Made by a program: the position numbers and the translations under genes. From contig CAMIMA010000001.1 of the NCBI GenBank assembly GCA_946222675.1, positions 124,001 to 188,000 of the forward strand: a stretch of 64,000 nucleotides of DNA. The letters are read 5' to 3'. The stretch is from an uncultured Candidatus Saccharibacteria bacterium (GTDB lineage: Bacteria; Patescibacteriota; Saccharimonadia; Saccharimonadales; Saccharimonadaceae). Each line of letters opens with the position of its first letter. Position 1 is the stretch's first letter. This document shows, piece after piece, positions 8,566 to 16,849 of this stretch. The notes beneath the pieces are model-generated. The model was not told the origin of the DNA. It did not search any database and saw nothing but the letters and a program-made list of their open reading frames with translations.

Positions 8566-9873
8566 ATGAAATACACTATTCGCGATGCTCGCAACTCCGC
8601 GCTTGTCCCAGTTCATGCGATTCAGGCTTTTATGAAGGCCACTAAATATGATTATCCCGCCAGTGGTATGACGGTAATTGGTGTCACCGGCACCAATGGC
8701 AAAACCACCACTTGTTTTATGATTTACAACATGTTGTTGAAAGCTGGCTACCAAGTCGGGCTAATGTCCACTGTGGCCAACGCCATCAATGACGAAGTTA
8801 CCACGCAGAGTGCTCACATGACCACAGCCGACCCAGCAACGCTCAACAAGCGCCTCGCCAAGATGTGCGAAGCCGGCGTTAAATATCTAGTACTTGAGAC
8901 CAGCTCACACGCTCTCGCGCAGCACCGCGTGTTTGGCGTGCCATACGATGTTGTGGTTGAGACCAATGTTACTGAGGAGCACCTCGATTACCACCGCACC
9001 TTTAAGCGCTACCGCGAAGCTAAAATGAAGCTCTTTAGGCTTTGTGCTAGCAACGCCAAGCGGGGTGGACGTGGTGTCGGCATTGCCAACGCTGACGACC
9101 CTTCGGTGGGCTACTTCAAGCCGCTTGTACCGCACCCAATTACTTATGGCATCGAGAACGGCGACCTCAAGGCGACCCGCATTAAACTTTCAACCGCTGG
9201 CGTAGAGTACTACACACGTTACGACAAGACCTTATATCATATTAAGACGCAAATCCCAGGTGAATTTAACATTTATAACTCACTCGCCGCAACCGCAGTA
9301 GGTATTAGCCTCGGCCTCAGTAAAGAGCAAATCGAGCAGGGCATTGCCACGCTAGACGGCGTAGAAGGCCGTATGAACCGCGTTGACCTTGGTCAGGATT
9401 ACGACGTCATTATCGACTTCGCCCACACGCCTGACGCCTACCAGAAGCTCCTACCAGGGATTAACAAGCTAGCCAAGGGGCGGGTGATTACTGTCTTTGG
9501 TGGCGCCGGCAAGCGCGACCAGACTAAGCTACCTCATATGGGTAAGATTGCCGCCGAGAATTCCGACATCGTAATTCTCACCGAAGATGACCCACGTGGT
9601 CCAGTGCGCGCGCAGTCCGAGAAACTCGCGAAGGGTGCCATCGAAGCCGGCAAGGTGGAAGGCAAGAGCCTCTTCTTTATCGACGACCGCACCGAAGCCA
9701 TCAACTACGCCATGTCTATCGCACAGAAGGGTGATGTAGTCGTTTTGATGGGTAAGGGCCACGAAAAGACCATCGCCCGCGCTACGGCCGACGAGCCATG
9801 GGACGAACTAGCGACCGCCAAGACAGCCATCGCTTTAGCCATGCATCAGGCAAAGAAGAAAGCCAGCAAGTAA
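8566..9873 (+). CDS. murE: MurE-type UDP-N-acetylmuramyl tripeptide synthase, short N-terminus
   Basis: A Mur ligase of 435 residues that adds the third amino acid to UDP-MurNAc-L-Ala-D-Glu using ATP. The P-loop VTGTNGKTT comes already at residues 40-48, so the usual N-terminal UDP-binding domain of about 90 residues is reduced to a short stub. Central motifs TSSHAL and EEHLDYHRT and the C-terminal domain with GAGKRDQTK, TEDDPRGP and MGKGHEKT are MurE-like. DDPR resembles the DNPR motif of meso-diaminopimelate-adding enzymes, but specificity is not settled. I chose ATG 8566 over an upstream in-frame ATG at 8542 because the TATAAT box at 8554-8559 would otherwise lie inside the gene. Confidence 0.88.
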   Translation: MKYTIRDARNSALVPVHAIQAFMKATKYDYPASGMTVIGVTGTNGKTTTCFMIYNMLLKAGYQVGLMSTVANAINDEVTTQSAHMTTADPATLNKRLAKMCEAGVKYLVLETSSHALAQHRVFGVPYDVVVETNVTEEHLDYHRTFKRYREAKMKLFRLCASNAKRGGRGVGIANADDPSVGYFKPLVPHPITYGIENGDLKATRIKLSTAGVEYYTRYDKTLYHIKTQIPGEFNIYNSLAATAVGISLGLSKEQIEQGIATLDGVEGRMNRVDLGQDYDVIIDFAHTPDAYQKLLPGINKLAKGRVITVFGGAGKRDQTKLPHMGKIAAENSDIVILTEDDPRGPVRAQSEKLAKGAIEAGKVEGKSLFFIDDRTEAINYAMSIAQKGDVVVLMGKGHEKTIARATADEPWDELATAKTAIALAMHQAKKKASK

Positions 9874-9900
9874 CAGAGGTAATTCTGTTTAAAACTCCAT

Positions 9901-9938
9901 AGTTTTCCACAGGTTTTGCACTTGTGGAAAACTTTTTA
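9901..9938. terminator. Bidirectional terminator between murE and rlmH
   Basis: A perfect 11-bp stem (9901-9911 with 9923-9933) with an 11-base loop is followed by a T run. It serves two convergent genes. The arms contain TTTTCCACA, the same nonamer used as the probable DnaA box at oriC, present here as an inverted pair. Confidence 0.75.
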
Positions 9939-9970
9939 TTTTCAGTAAAACCCTAGTGGGTTTCCACAAG

Positions 9971-10411
9971 CTAAATATGATGATATGGGTGATGCAGGGC
10001 AATCGCCTGCGCCCGATAAATTTGTTCCATTAAAATTAGTCGCACTAGTTGATGCGGAAAAACCAGCTTTGAAAGACTTACCACCACGTCAGCGCGCTGG
10101 CGCAGGGCGTCGTTCACCCCATAGGCGCCACCGATAATTAAGGTCGCCGACCCCTGTTGCAGAGCAGTTGAAAACTCAGGGCTGGTCATCAGCTGGCCAC
10201 GCTCATCTAGTAGAATCACTCGCGTTTGTGGCGTCAGATGCTTCATAATGGCTGCCGACTCTTCGTCGCGCGCGGCATCACCCGACTGCGCCGAGTAGGG
10301 CAGCAGTACCCACTCCACCGTAAACGGCGCGCGCAAGCGCTGCTGGTAATTTTGGATGGCCGCCACTAATTCAGGGGCGGTCTTTTTACCAACGGCAATA
10401 ATCTTAAGCAT
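9971..10411 (-). CDS. rlmH: 23S rRNA (pseudouridine1915-N3)-methyltransferase RlmH
   Basis: 146 residues, the normal size for this small SPOUT-fold methyltransferase, which methylates pseudouridine 1915 in helix 69 of 23S rRNA. Diagnostic motifs are LDERGQ, the SAM-binding knot LIIGGAYGV, and SKLVFPHQLVRLILMEQIYR near the C-terminus. Its ATG overlaps the end of the HIT gene by eight bases, so the two are translated as an operon. Confidence 0.95.
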   Translation of the reverse strand: MLKIIAVGKKTAPELVAAIQNYQQRLRAPFTVEWVLLPYSAQSGDAARDEESAAIMKHLTPQTRVILLDERGQLMTSPEFSTALQQGSATLIIGGAYGVNDALRQRADVVVSLSKLVFPHQLVRLILMEQIYRAQAIALHHPYHHI

Positions 10412-10799
10412 CGAACTTCAGCTTCGCCGCCAGCTGCTTCATGTTATCGTCTGAGGTATCCACCGGATAGCCGTGGTGTAGCTTCAAAACGTCACGGTCG
10501 TACATTGGCACCACGTGCATATGAGCGTGTGGCACATCCAAACCTTCCACCACCAAGCCAGCACGCACGCCTAGTACATCCTCCACGCGTTGCGCCACGC
10601 GTCGCACTGTCTGAAATAGTGCCGTGTAATATTCCTCTGGTAGCTGATAAATCTTATCCACTTGGCACTTCGGCACCACTAGAACGTGACCGTCACTTAG
10701 CGGGTTGATATCAAGAAAGGCAAACGTCCGCTCGTCTTCATAAACCTTGTAGCACGGGATGTCGCCCCGAATAATTTTCGTAAAAATGCTCTCTTCCAT
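10404..10799 (-). CDS. HIT family nucleotide hydrolase
   Basis: 131 residues with the histidine triad HAHMHVVP in the C-terminal half and the family N-terminus SIFTKIIRGDIPCYKVYEDE, then FAFLDINPLSDGHVLVVPK. HIT (Hint-like) proteins hydrolyse nucleoside phosphoramidates or adenylylated intermediates. The exact substrate is unknown. It heads a two-gene unit with rlmH. The -10 box TATAAT (10806-10811) lies six bases upstream of the ATG, giving a leaderless start. Confidence 0.93.
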   Translation of the reverse strand: MEESIFTKIIRGDIPCYKVYEDERTFAFLDINPLSDGHVLVVPKCQVDKIYQLPEEYYTALFQTVRRVAQRVEDVLGVRAGLVVEGLDVPHAHMHVVPMYDRDVLKLHHGYPVDTSDDNMKQLAAKLKFDA

Positions 10800-10805
10800 A
10801 TAAAT

Positions 10806-10827
10806 ATTATAACAATTATTGTATAAT
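10806..10827. promoter_or_regulatory. Divergent leaderless promoters for the HIT gene and dacA
   Basis: TATAAT on the minus strand (10806-10811) is exactly six bases from the HIT ATG. TATAAT on the plus strand (10822-10827) is exactly six bases from the dacA ATG. The whole intergenic region is 34 bases long and has no Shine-Dalgarno sequence on either side. Confidence 0.7.
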
Positions 10828-10833
10828 TAAGGC

Positions 10834-11985
10834 ATGAAAAAGCGGTGGGTTAGTTTGTTGACCGTCCCTTTGGCGGCAGCCTGTTACGGCTCGTATTTAC
10901 TAATGCAGCCGGCATCAGCCAGTGGTACGACCGAGTTTTTGATTCACCCGCAAGCTAAGCCACAGCCACTCAAGTCAACCCAGTTCAAGCTCCGCCGCGG
11001 CGCCATTGGCTACTTCGACCCAAACACCAACACTCCGGTTTGCCGCAACATCGGCGACCCCAAGACCGAGCTCACGCCGGAAGCCACCGCTTCGCTCGCC
11101 AAGACTATCACCGTTCAAGTCGTTTTGGCACACAAACCGCTGGCCGCAGGGCAGGAGGGGCCAACTATCACCCTCACCAGCGCTGATGTCGACCGCTACA
11201 GCTACGCCGTTCGTAACGGTGGTAGTCGCGTCCAAATCGTCGCAGGCGAACAGCTCACCGAGCGGCAAATGATTCAAGGCATTATGCTGCGCAGCGCCAA
11301 CAACTTGGCCGACAGCTTGGCTGTCTGGGCGTTCGGCTCGCACGCCGCTTACCAACAAGCCGCTACGGCTTGGCTAAAACAGCACAACATTAATCACACC
11401 ACAGTTGGCCTAGACGCCAGCGGCTTCGACCCAAGCACCACCTCAACTCCAGAAGACCTCTGTAAAATTATTCTCTTCGCCGCCAATCACCCCGCGCTAC
11501 GCGACATTCTCGCAAACCCAACTGCTAACTTGCCAGTGGTAGGACAGATTCACACCACCAACAAACTCCTCGGTCAACACGACGTCTTCGCTGGCAAGAC
11601 CGGCTTTAATAACGAGGCTGGACACGGCGTGATTTTGGCGCGCCAATTGCAGCTTGACGACGTCACACTCACCGGTGCCGCAGTCGCACTTAGTCAAGGC
11701 AACTACAATACCGCCTTTGACGTCGCCGGTCAGTTGCTCGACACTTTACCGCAAGACATCCGTGCACTCCACATTCGCCAAGGCGAACTCGCCGGCCGCA
11801 TCAACGACACCACCGGTAGCCACGCCGTAGTCACAAGTCAAGCTCTCACCATGCCGTACTTTGCCGACCAACCACCACAGTTAATCACCAACCGCAACTT
11901 CCAGCCAGTACGGCCGCTATCTAGCCAAGCCGTTGTAGGACAGCTCAAGGTCAACCAGAGCCAAATCGACCTCCTTGTCCAATAA
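10834..11985 (+). CDS. D-alanyl-D-alanine carboxypeptidase (DacA/S11 family)
   Basis: 383 residues. A signal peptide or anchor (KKRWVSLLTVPLAAACYGSY) is followed by a penicillin-binding-protein-like serine peptidase domain. The active-site motifs are in order and correctly spaced: SLAK (87-90), SAN (154-156) and KTG (255-257). S11 enzymes trim the terminal D-Ala from stem peptides outside the membrane and so limit cross-linking. The C-terminal part (about 290-383) is a beta-rich extension without a clear second anchor. The terminator hairpin at 12001-12020 follows. The start is fixed by the leaderless promoter just upstream. Confidence 0.9.
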   Translation: MKKRWVSLLTVPLAAACYGSYLLMQPASASGTTEFLIHPQAKPQPLKSTQFKLRRGAIGYFDPNTNTPVCRNIGDPKTELTPEATASLAKTITVQVVLAHKPLAAGQEGPTITLTSADVDRYSYAVRNGGSRVQIVAGEQLTERQMIQGIMLRSANNLADSLAVWAFGSHAAYQQAATAWLKQHNINHTTVGLDASGFDPSTTSTPEDLCKIILFAANHPALRDILANPTANLPVVGQIHTTNKLLGQHDVFAGKTGFNNEAGHGVILARQLQLDDVTLTGAAVALSQGNYNTAFDVAGQLLDTLPQDIRALHIRQGELAGRINDTTGSHAVVTSQALTMPYFADQPPQLITNRNFQPVRPLSSQAVVGQLKVNQSQIDLLVQ

Positions 11986-12000
11986 TCTTGCCAAACTAAA

Positions 12001-12020
12001 ACCGCCAGTCAACTGGCGGT
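12001..12020. terminator. Hairpin terminator after dacA
   Basis: An inverted repeat, ACCGCCAGT and ACTGGCGGT, separated by two bases, is followed by a moderately T-rich stretch. It lies between dacA and the convergent tRNA-Ser(UGA). Confidence 0.6.
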
Positions 12021-12032
12021 ATCATAATTTCT

Positions 12033-12120
12033 TGGCGGAAAGAGAGGGATTCGAACCCTCGGTGAGTTTCCCCACACCGGTTTTCAAGACCGGCTCCTTA
12101 AACCACTCGGTCACCTTTCC
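12033..12120 (-). tRNA. tRNA-Ser (UGA anticodon)
   Basis: On the minus strand the acceptor GGAAAGG pairs with CTCTTTCC, followed by G and an encoded CCA. The anticodon stem CGGT/ACCG encloses CTTGAAA, so the anticodon is TGA. A long variable arm (class II) and the T-arm GGTTCGAATCC are present. It decodes UCA and, by wobble, other UCN codons. Confidence 0.95.
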
Positions 12121-12200
12121 ATCAATTATTATAACATAGTCGCCCAAATCGCCAAAAATATTGGCCTATTTCAAATTGTCTGGTATAATAGTACCAGCTT

Positions 12201-12293
12201 GGAGGAGTACCCAAGTGGCTGAAGGGGACGGTTTGCTAAATCGTTAGATCGGCGAAAGCTGGTGCGGGAGTTCGAATCTCCCCTCCTCCGCCA
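12201..12293 (+). tRNA. tRNA-Ser (GCU anticodon)
   Basis: The acceptor GGAGGAG (12201-12207) pairs with CTCCTCC (12283-12289), then G and an encoded CCA. The anticodon loop is TTGCTAA, anticodon GCT, reading AGC and AGU. A class II variable arm and the T-arm AGTTCGAATCT are present. A TATAAT box (12184-12189) lies upstream. Confidence 0.95.
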
Positions 12294-12336
12294 AGTTATG
12301 ATGATAAGTCCTTGAAAGGGCTTATTTTATTTATGC

Positions 12337-12342
12337 TATAAT
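12337..12342 (+). promoter_or_regulatory. Leaderless -10 box
   Basis: TATAAT ends six bases before the ATG at 12349, the same geometry as at murE and dacA. Confidence 0.6.
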
Positions 12343-12348
12343 ATAGGT

Positions 12349-12966
12349 ATGAACGAAGAGCAGGGTAATCAGGGTAATATTTCAACGGAACAGGGCAGTG
12401 GTATTGCCGCGGCCGCCGCACAACAGCAGGCTAGGCAAGCTGAGCAAGTCGCCATGCAAGAGGCCGAGGAGCAAGCCGAAGACGCGCCAGTTGTAACTTG
12501 GAGCGCCATCGACAGCGTCGTCCGCGACCACTCTAAAAACTGGTATCTCGCCGCAGCTTGTGTCTTAATTGCTATTTATCTACTGCTCGGCGTCAGCGTC
12601 TTCTTCTTCCATATGACGTTCTTTGGCGCTATCTCGACCGGCCTGCTCGCTACTGTGGTATATGCCGCCTTTATCATCCTCGCACGTCACCCGGCAAACG
12701 AGCTCCACTACGAACTAAATGAGGCTGGTATTAAAATTGAGGGCGTACTAAAGGAATTTACCAGCTACCGCGCCTTTGGCGTGCAGCAGCAGGGCGACCT
12801 CTGGCGTCTCGTACTTATCCCAACCAAGCGCTTTGGCATCCAAGACTCCATCTTCATCCCCGAAGATAAGGGCGAGGCCATCGTCGACTTCATCGGCGCG
12901 CGTTTGCCAATTGAAAAGGTACGCGAAGACCCAACTGAGAAAATCTTCAATTTCATCAAACTCTAG
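12349..12966 (+). CDS. Two-TM membrane protein of unknown function
   Basis: 205 residues. The N-terminus (1-60) is Gln/Ala/Glu-rich and probably disordered or helical (AAAAAQQQARQAEQVAMQEAEE). Two transmembrane helices lie around 65-84 and 88-110 with a short loop. The C-terminal 90 residues look like a soluble alpha/beta domain (LHYELNEAGIKIEGVLKEF, RLVLIPTKRFGIQDSIFIPE), similar in layout to bacterial PH-like domains that follow a TM hairpin. I do not recognise the family. It sits between two serine tRNA genes and is probably transcribed alone from a leaderless promoter. Confidence 0.8.
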   Translation: MNEEQGNQGNISTEQGSGIAAAAAQQQARQAEQVAMQEAEEQAEDAPVVTWSAIDSVVRDHSKNWYLAAACVLIAIYLLLGVSVFFFHMTFFGAISTGLLATVVYAAFIILARHPANELHYELNEAGIKIEGVLKEFTSYRAFGVQQQGDLWRLVLIPTKRFGIQDSIFIPEDKGEAIVDFIGARLPIEKVREDPTEKIFNFIKL

Positions 12967-13007
12967 TTGTGGACTATTACCCAGCGATTTGCTAAAATAA
13001 GAGGCGA

Positions 13008-13097
13008 GGAAGGGTGCAGGAGTGGTTGATCTGGCCGCTCTCGAAAAGCGGTAAGGCGGCAACGTCTTCGAGGGTTCGAATCCCTCCCCTTCCGCCA
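13008..13097 (+). tRNA. tRNA-Ser (CGA anticodon)
   Basis: The acceptor GGAAGGG pairs with CCCTTCC, then G and an encoded CCA (13095-13097). The anticodon stem CCGCT/AGCGG encloses CTCGAAA, anticodon CGA, which reads UCG. It has a class II variable arm. TAAAAT about ten bases upstream is the probable -10 box. Confidence 0.94.
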
Positions 13098-13106
13098 AGC
13101 TATGAT

Positions 13107-13871
13107 TCACTCCATGTGGAGTGTTTTTATTTTGATCGCTTCTAGCTCGGCCGCCTCCGGCTGCACTGCCACAATTAAGCCATACACCCGTCTCACACCA
13201 ACACGGCGCAGCAGAGCAGCCGCCGTCTGCATGGTCGCACCCGTTGTCCAAATATCATCAATTAACAACACGCTATGTGGTGGCTGCGCGCAAGACCGCA
13301 CACCAAGCGAGGCTACGATGCGCTGCCGTTCCTGCCGATTAGAGCCATGCTGCACGTGATTATCTAGCCGCACCATCACCTCTGGCAACACCGGCACACT
13401 GAGCCGCGCGCCAAGCTGCTGCGCTACTAGCGCCATGTGGTCGAAGCCGCGCGTTCGAATATGCCGCGCAATCGTCGGCACGTAGACGATGGCGTCAAAA
13501 CTTAGTTCAGGAGCCGCGCGTTGTAGTGTTTTTTGCAATAATAGCGCCAAGGCAGAAGCCGCATTTAATTCCGAATGAAACTTGTAATCATTGGTTAGTT
13601 TCCGGAGCGCCCCTGTTCGCCAGCCTACCACCCAAGCATTAGTGAGTCGCTGCGCGCTACTTTTTTGGCACTGCGTACACATATTACCACTGTTAAGCCG
13701 CTTCCGGCAACGTAAGCAAATTGGGCAGGGCTGATGTAAAATGTCATTAATACAACGTTCACAAAGCGGGCTACCTAGCCGCCCACAACCCTTACAAAAC
13801 AGAGGTGCTATGGGTGACAATAACCAATCCAACCAATTTAATATTGTAAATTTAGCGTCATTTTTCATCAA
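13107..13871 (-). CDS. comF: ComF family phosphoribosyltransferase-like protein
   Basis: 254 residues. The N-terminus has a zinc-ribbon-like set of cysteines (CKGCGRLGSPLCERC, then CPICLRC and CTQC). The C-terminus has a type I phosphoribosyltransferase domain with the PRPP loop VLLIDDIWTTGATM, preceded by RGFDHMALVAQQL and SNRQERQR. ComF proteins act in DNA uptake during natural transformation, near ComFA or PriA. No other competence gene is in the window. It ends nine bases from tRNA-Ser(CGA), with which it converges. Confidence 0.9.
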   Translation of the reverse strand: MMKNDAKFTILNWLDWLLSPIAPLFCKGCGRLGSPLCERCINDILHQPCPICLRCRKRLNSGNMCTQCQKSSAQRLTNAWVVGWRTGALRKLTNDYKFHSELNAASALALLLQKTLQRAAPELSFDAIVYVPTIARHIRTRGFDHMALVAQQLGARLSVPVLPEVMVRLDNHVQHGSNRQERQRIVASLGVRSCAQPPHSVLLIDDIWTTGATMQTAAALLRRVGVRRVYGLIVAVQPEAAELEAIKIKTLHME

Positions 13872-13877
13872 AATCTA

Positions 13878-13906
13878 TTGCGGTAACCCTTTTGTTTCGT
13901 TATAAT
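13878..13906 (+). promoter_or_regulatory. hsp20 promoter
   Basis: TTGCGG (13878-13883), a 17-base spacer and TATAAT (13901-13906). This leaves a leader of about 35 bases containing AAAGGAGGAG before the ATG at 13948. No CIRCE-like repeat is visible here, unlike at groES. Confidence 0.6.
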
Positions 13907-13947
13907 TATGACATAAAAGCTTTAAAGAGGCGAATTAAAGGAGGAGA

Positions 13948-14445
13948 ATGTCAAGAAAGCAAGATGATGACTTGTTGATGGATAGCATCAATAACGATCT
14001 CACAACCGCATTATTTGATGATGATGAACCAGAACCGCGCAACACTCCGGCCACTCAGTCAGCTAACCAGCAGGCCGACGAACCGCAGAAGTCAAACGAG
14101 AACACTGATTACGATGTCATCCCAGGTCAGCTTGCTGTCGATGTCTATGAGACTGACGACAAGCTAGTAATTAAGGCGCGCGTTGCCGGCGTTAACCGCA
14201 ACGACCTAGATGTCAGCATTGCCGATGGCGTGCTAAACATCAGCGGTACGTTAAATAGCGGTGACGACGACCTCGCTACCAACTGGCACATGCAAGAGTG
14301 CTACTGGGGCGAATTTAGCCGTACCTTGGTACTACCAGTGCCAGTGAAGGAAGACCAGGTGTCAGCTGTATTGAAGGATGGTGTACTAACTGTCAGCTTT
14401 GAGAAAATCAAACAAGAGCAGGCCCGCCGCATTCCAATCAACTAA
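13948..14445 (+). CDS. Small heat shock protein (Hsp20/alpha-crystallin)
   Basis: 165 residues. The first 60 are acidic, polar and probably disordered. The alpha-crystallin domain follows (GQLAVDVYETDDKLVIKARV, LDVSIADGVLNISG, EFSRTLVLPVPV, VSAVLKDGVLTVSFEK) and the chain ends with the IPI anchor motif (RRIPIN). Small heat shock proteins hold unfolding proteins as ATP-independent oligomers. The start is fixed by the strong AGGAGG Shine-Dalgarno. A terminator follows directly. Confidence 0.93.
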   Translation: MSRKQDDDLLMDSINNDLTTALFDDDEPEPRNTPATQSANQQADEPQKSNENTDYDVIPGQLAVDVYETDDKLVIKARVAGVNRNDLDVSIADGVLNISGTLNSGDDDLATNWHMQECYWGEFSRTLVLPVPVKEDQVSAVLKDGVLTVSFEKIKQEQARRIPIN

Positions 14446-14467
14446 GCTAGCCTACTACTGTAAAATC

Positions 14468-14495
14468 GAGTGTCTCAATTTGAGGCACTCTTTTT
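14468..14495 (+). terminator. Rho-independent terminator after hsp20
   Basis: GAGTGTCTCA and TGAGGCACTC form a 10-bp stem with one G-U pair and an ATT loop, followed by TTTTT. Confidence 0.85.
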
Positions 14496-14592
14496 GTACT
14501 CAACATCTAGCGCCAAATAGTGTAATTTTAACCCTATATCTATTGCGCTTTTGTTTTGTGTGCTACAATAAGAATGTTAGTGAAGGAGGAAT

Positions 14593-16185
14593 ATGAAAAC
14601 AAATACAAAGTATATTTTTGTGACGGGCGGCGTCATTTCCGGTGTCGGTAAGGGCATCACGGCAGCCAGTATCGCCACGATTTTAAAGGGGCAAGGACTA
14701 AAAGTAACTATGCAGAAGTGCGACCCGTATCTCAATGTAGACGCTGGTCTGCTTAACCCCGCCGAACATGGCGAGTGCTACGTCACAAAGGATGGCGCCG
14801 AAACCGACCTCGACCTCGGGCACTACGAACGCTTTCTTGATGAAGAAATGACGCGCAATTCCATCACACTCTCCGGTAGTATCTACCGTGACCTCATTAT
14901 GAAGGAGCGCGCCGGCGAATTTCACGGCAAGACTGTCCAGCTAGTGCCACACGTCACCGACCTGATTCACCAAGCCATTTTGCGCGCAAGTGAGGGCAGC
15001 GACGTCCACGTGGTCGAGCTGGGTGGTACTGTGGGTGACTACGAAGGTCTCGCCTTCGTGGAGGCGATTCGCTCCTTTGCCGGAATCGTCGGCCGCGAAA
15101 ATTGCCTTTACGCCTCAGTTGTCTTCGTGCCATGGCTCAACACCAGCAAAGAGTTTAAAACCAAGCCGGCACAAAACGCCTTGCGCGACCTCCGTGGCTT
15201 TGGCATCATTCCCAACATCGTCTTTGTTCGCGTCGAGCGGCCGTGCCCGCGCCAAATTGCCGAGAAGATTGCCCGCTTTAGCGGCGTTTCCTCTGATGCC
15301 GTAATTATCTTGCCAGATATTAAATCCGTTTATGAAGTGCCGCTCAACGTCCTAAAGTCAGGCGTGATGAATGTGCTCAATCATTTCACTGGTGCCACCA
15401 CGCAACCCGATATGACCAAGTGGCAGTTGCTCGCCGAGCGCAGCAGTCAGCACTACGACCAAACCGTCAAGATTGGCTTAGTCGCAAAGTACATTGATAA
15501 CCAAGACACTTACATCTCAGTTACCGAGGCACTCAAAGCCGCCTGCTTCCAAGTTGGCGTCAACCTTGACCTCCATTGGCTCAACGCCGAGACCGTCACG
15601 CACGACGAACTTGCCGCGATGGATGGCATTTTAGTGCCGGGTGGCTTCGGCTCGCGCGGCTTGGATGGTAAAATTATGGCCGCAACTTACGCCCTCGACC
15701 ACAACAAACCTTATCTCGGACTCTGTCTTGGCTTGCAAATGGCGGTGGTAGCAGCCGCTCGCCGCGGTGGGCTAGCCGATGCCACAAGTACCGAAATCGA
15801 CCCAACCGCCCAGCACGACGTGATTTACATCATGGCGGGACAAGAGGGGAAGGAGTCAACCGGCGGCACTATGCGCCTTGGCAATTACCCAGCCGAACTG
15901 GTGCCTGATAGTTTGGCAGCCAAAATTTATGGTACTACCAGTGTTGTGGAGCGTCACCGCCACCGCTACGAAGTCAACCAGCGCTGGCTTAGCGCCATCA
16001 ATCAGGGTGGCCTGGTCGTCTCAGGTACTTCGCCCGACCATCAGCTAGTGGAATTTGTGGAGGCACCGAAGTGCCGCTTCTTCGTTGCCACTCAAGCTCA
16101 CCCCGAGCTCAAATCGCGCCCAACTCGGCCACACCCACTCTTTACTGCCTTCATTACCGCTGCGAAAGAGGCAACACATGAATAG
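14593..16185 (+). CDS. pyrG: CTP synthase
   Basis: 530 residues, full length. It converts UTP to CTP with ATP and glutamine. The synthetase domain begins KYIFVTGGVISGVGKGITAA and has CDPYLNVDAG and GAETDLDLGHYERF. The class I glutamine amidotransferase domain has its nucleophile in GLCLGLQM (Cys378) and ends with AQAHPELKSRPTRPHPLF. AAGGAGGAA precedes the ATG. The next gene overlaps its 3' end by eight bases, which suggests coupled expression in pyrimidine metabolism. Confidence 0.97.
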   Translation: MKTNTKYIFVTGGVISGVGKGITAASIATILKGQGLKVTMQKCDPYLNVDAGLLNPAEHGECYVTKDGAETDLDLGHYERFLDEEMTRNSITLSGSIYRDLIMKERAGEFHGKTVQLVPHVTDLIHQAILRASEGSDVHVVELGGTVGDYEGLAFVEAIRSFAGIVGRENCLYASVVFVPWLNTSKEFKTKPAQNALRDLRGFGIIPNIVFVRVERPCPRQIAEKIARFSGVSSDAVIILPDIKSVYEVPLNVLKSGVMNVLNHFTGATTQPDMTKWQLLAERSSQHYDQTVKIGLVAKYIDNQDTYISVTEALKAACFQVGVNLDLHWLNAETVTHDELAAMDGILVPGGFGSRGLDGKIMAATYALDHNKPYLGLCLGLQMAVVAAARRGGLADATSTEIDPTAQHDVIYIMAGQEGKESTGGTMRLGNYPAELVPDSLAAKIYGTTSVVERHRHRYEVNQRWLSAINQGGLVVSGTSPDHQLVEFVEAPKCRFFVATQAHPELKSRPTRPHPLFTAFITAAKEATHE

Positions 16186-16666
16186 TGCTAGTCCCACTGC
16201 CTATATCTTGAGCGACATTATGACCTATGGTACACGCCAAGAGGTAGCTTATATTGAGCGCGCACTGACCAAGGCCGGCATCTCATATTATTCACCAATG
16301 CGCAACAAGGAGATTAACGACAAGCAAACTTGCGACAACGCCAACCTCTCCGAGCGCATCGTAGCGGCCGATATGGCTAAGATTCACCGCGCCAAGCTTA
16401 TTGTTTGCAATGTCCGCCAAGACGCCATTGGCTCGCTTTGCGAAATCGGCACCATTTGGGAGTGGAACCACCAGCACCCCACTGAGCGCAAGCACTTCAT
16501 CGCGCTCAGTAGCGACATCCGCCGCACCAACGTCCCCGAAACTGGCGACCGCCGCTCGTTTAGCTACAATGCCTTTCTCTACGGTCTGCTGCTTAGCCTG
16601 ACTGACGGGCAGGGTATTATCGACTTTAGCGACTTACCTAATGCACTCGCGCAGCTCAAACTTTAA
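16178..16666 (+). CDS. Nucleoside 2-deoxyribosyltransferase-like protein
   Basis: 162 residues, starting at the ATG that overlaps the pyrG stop and follows AAAGAGG. The sequence has the Rossmann-like layout of the family: YILSDIMTYGTRQEVAYIER at the N-terminus, SERIVAADMAKIHRAKLIVC, then IGSLCEIGTIWEW, which matches the GT-x-x-E active-site helix of deoxyribosyltransferases (here SLCEIG). These enzymes move deoxyribose between bases or hydrolyse nucleoside monophosphates. Linkage to pyrG fits nucleotide salvage. The key glutamate is probably in LCEIG. The precise substrate is unknown. Confidence 0.65.
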   Translation: MNSASPTAYILSDIMTYGTRQEVAYIERALTKAGISYYSPMRNKEINDKQTCDNANLSERIVAADMAKIHRAKLIVCNVRQDAIGSLCEIGTIWEWNHQHPTERKHFIALSSDIRRTNVPETGDRRSFSYNAFLYGLLLSLTDGQGIIDFSDLPNALAQLKL

Positions 16667-16783
16667 TGTGTTCAATCTGGCGCAACACGGTGGCTTCATT
16701 CACCGCGTTTTCACCATTTAAGTGTTCAAGTCACTGTTTTTCGTTCATTTACTAGACAATATGTCAAGTTTACATTCTAACTA

Positions 16784-16815
16784 TTGACAAATAAGCACAA
16801 CTATGATAGTATAAT
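16784..16815 (+). promoter_or_regulatory. Putative promoter for the 110-residue protein
   Basis: TTGACA (16784-16789) and TATAAT (16810-16815) are both perfect, but the spacer is 20 bases, longer than ideal. The rest of the 183-base gap 16667-16849 shows nothing I can name beyond an inverted TGTCAA/TTGACA pair. Confidence 0.4.
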
Positions 16816-16849
16816 AATTGTTCAAGAAGATTAGAAAGGAAAACAAAAA

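Noticed and set aside
12748..13251. Open frame on the minus strand running through tRNA-Ser(CGA)
   Set aside because: It crosses a tRNA and overlaps two well-supported genes; it is a shadow.
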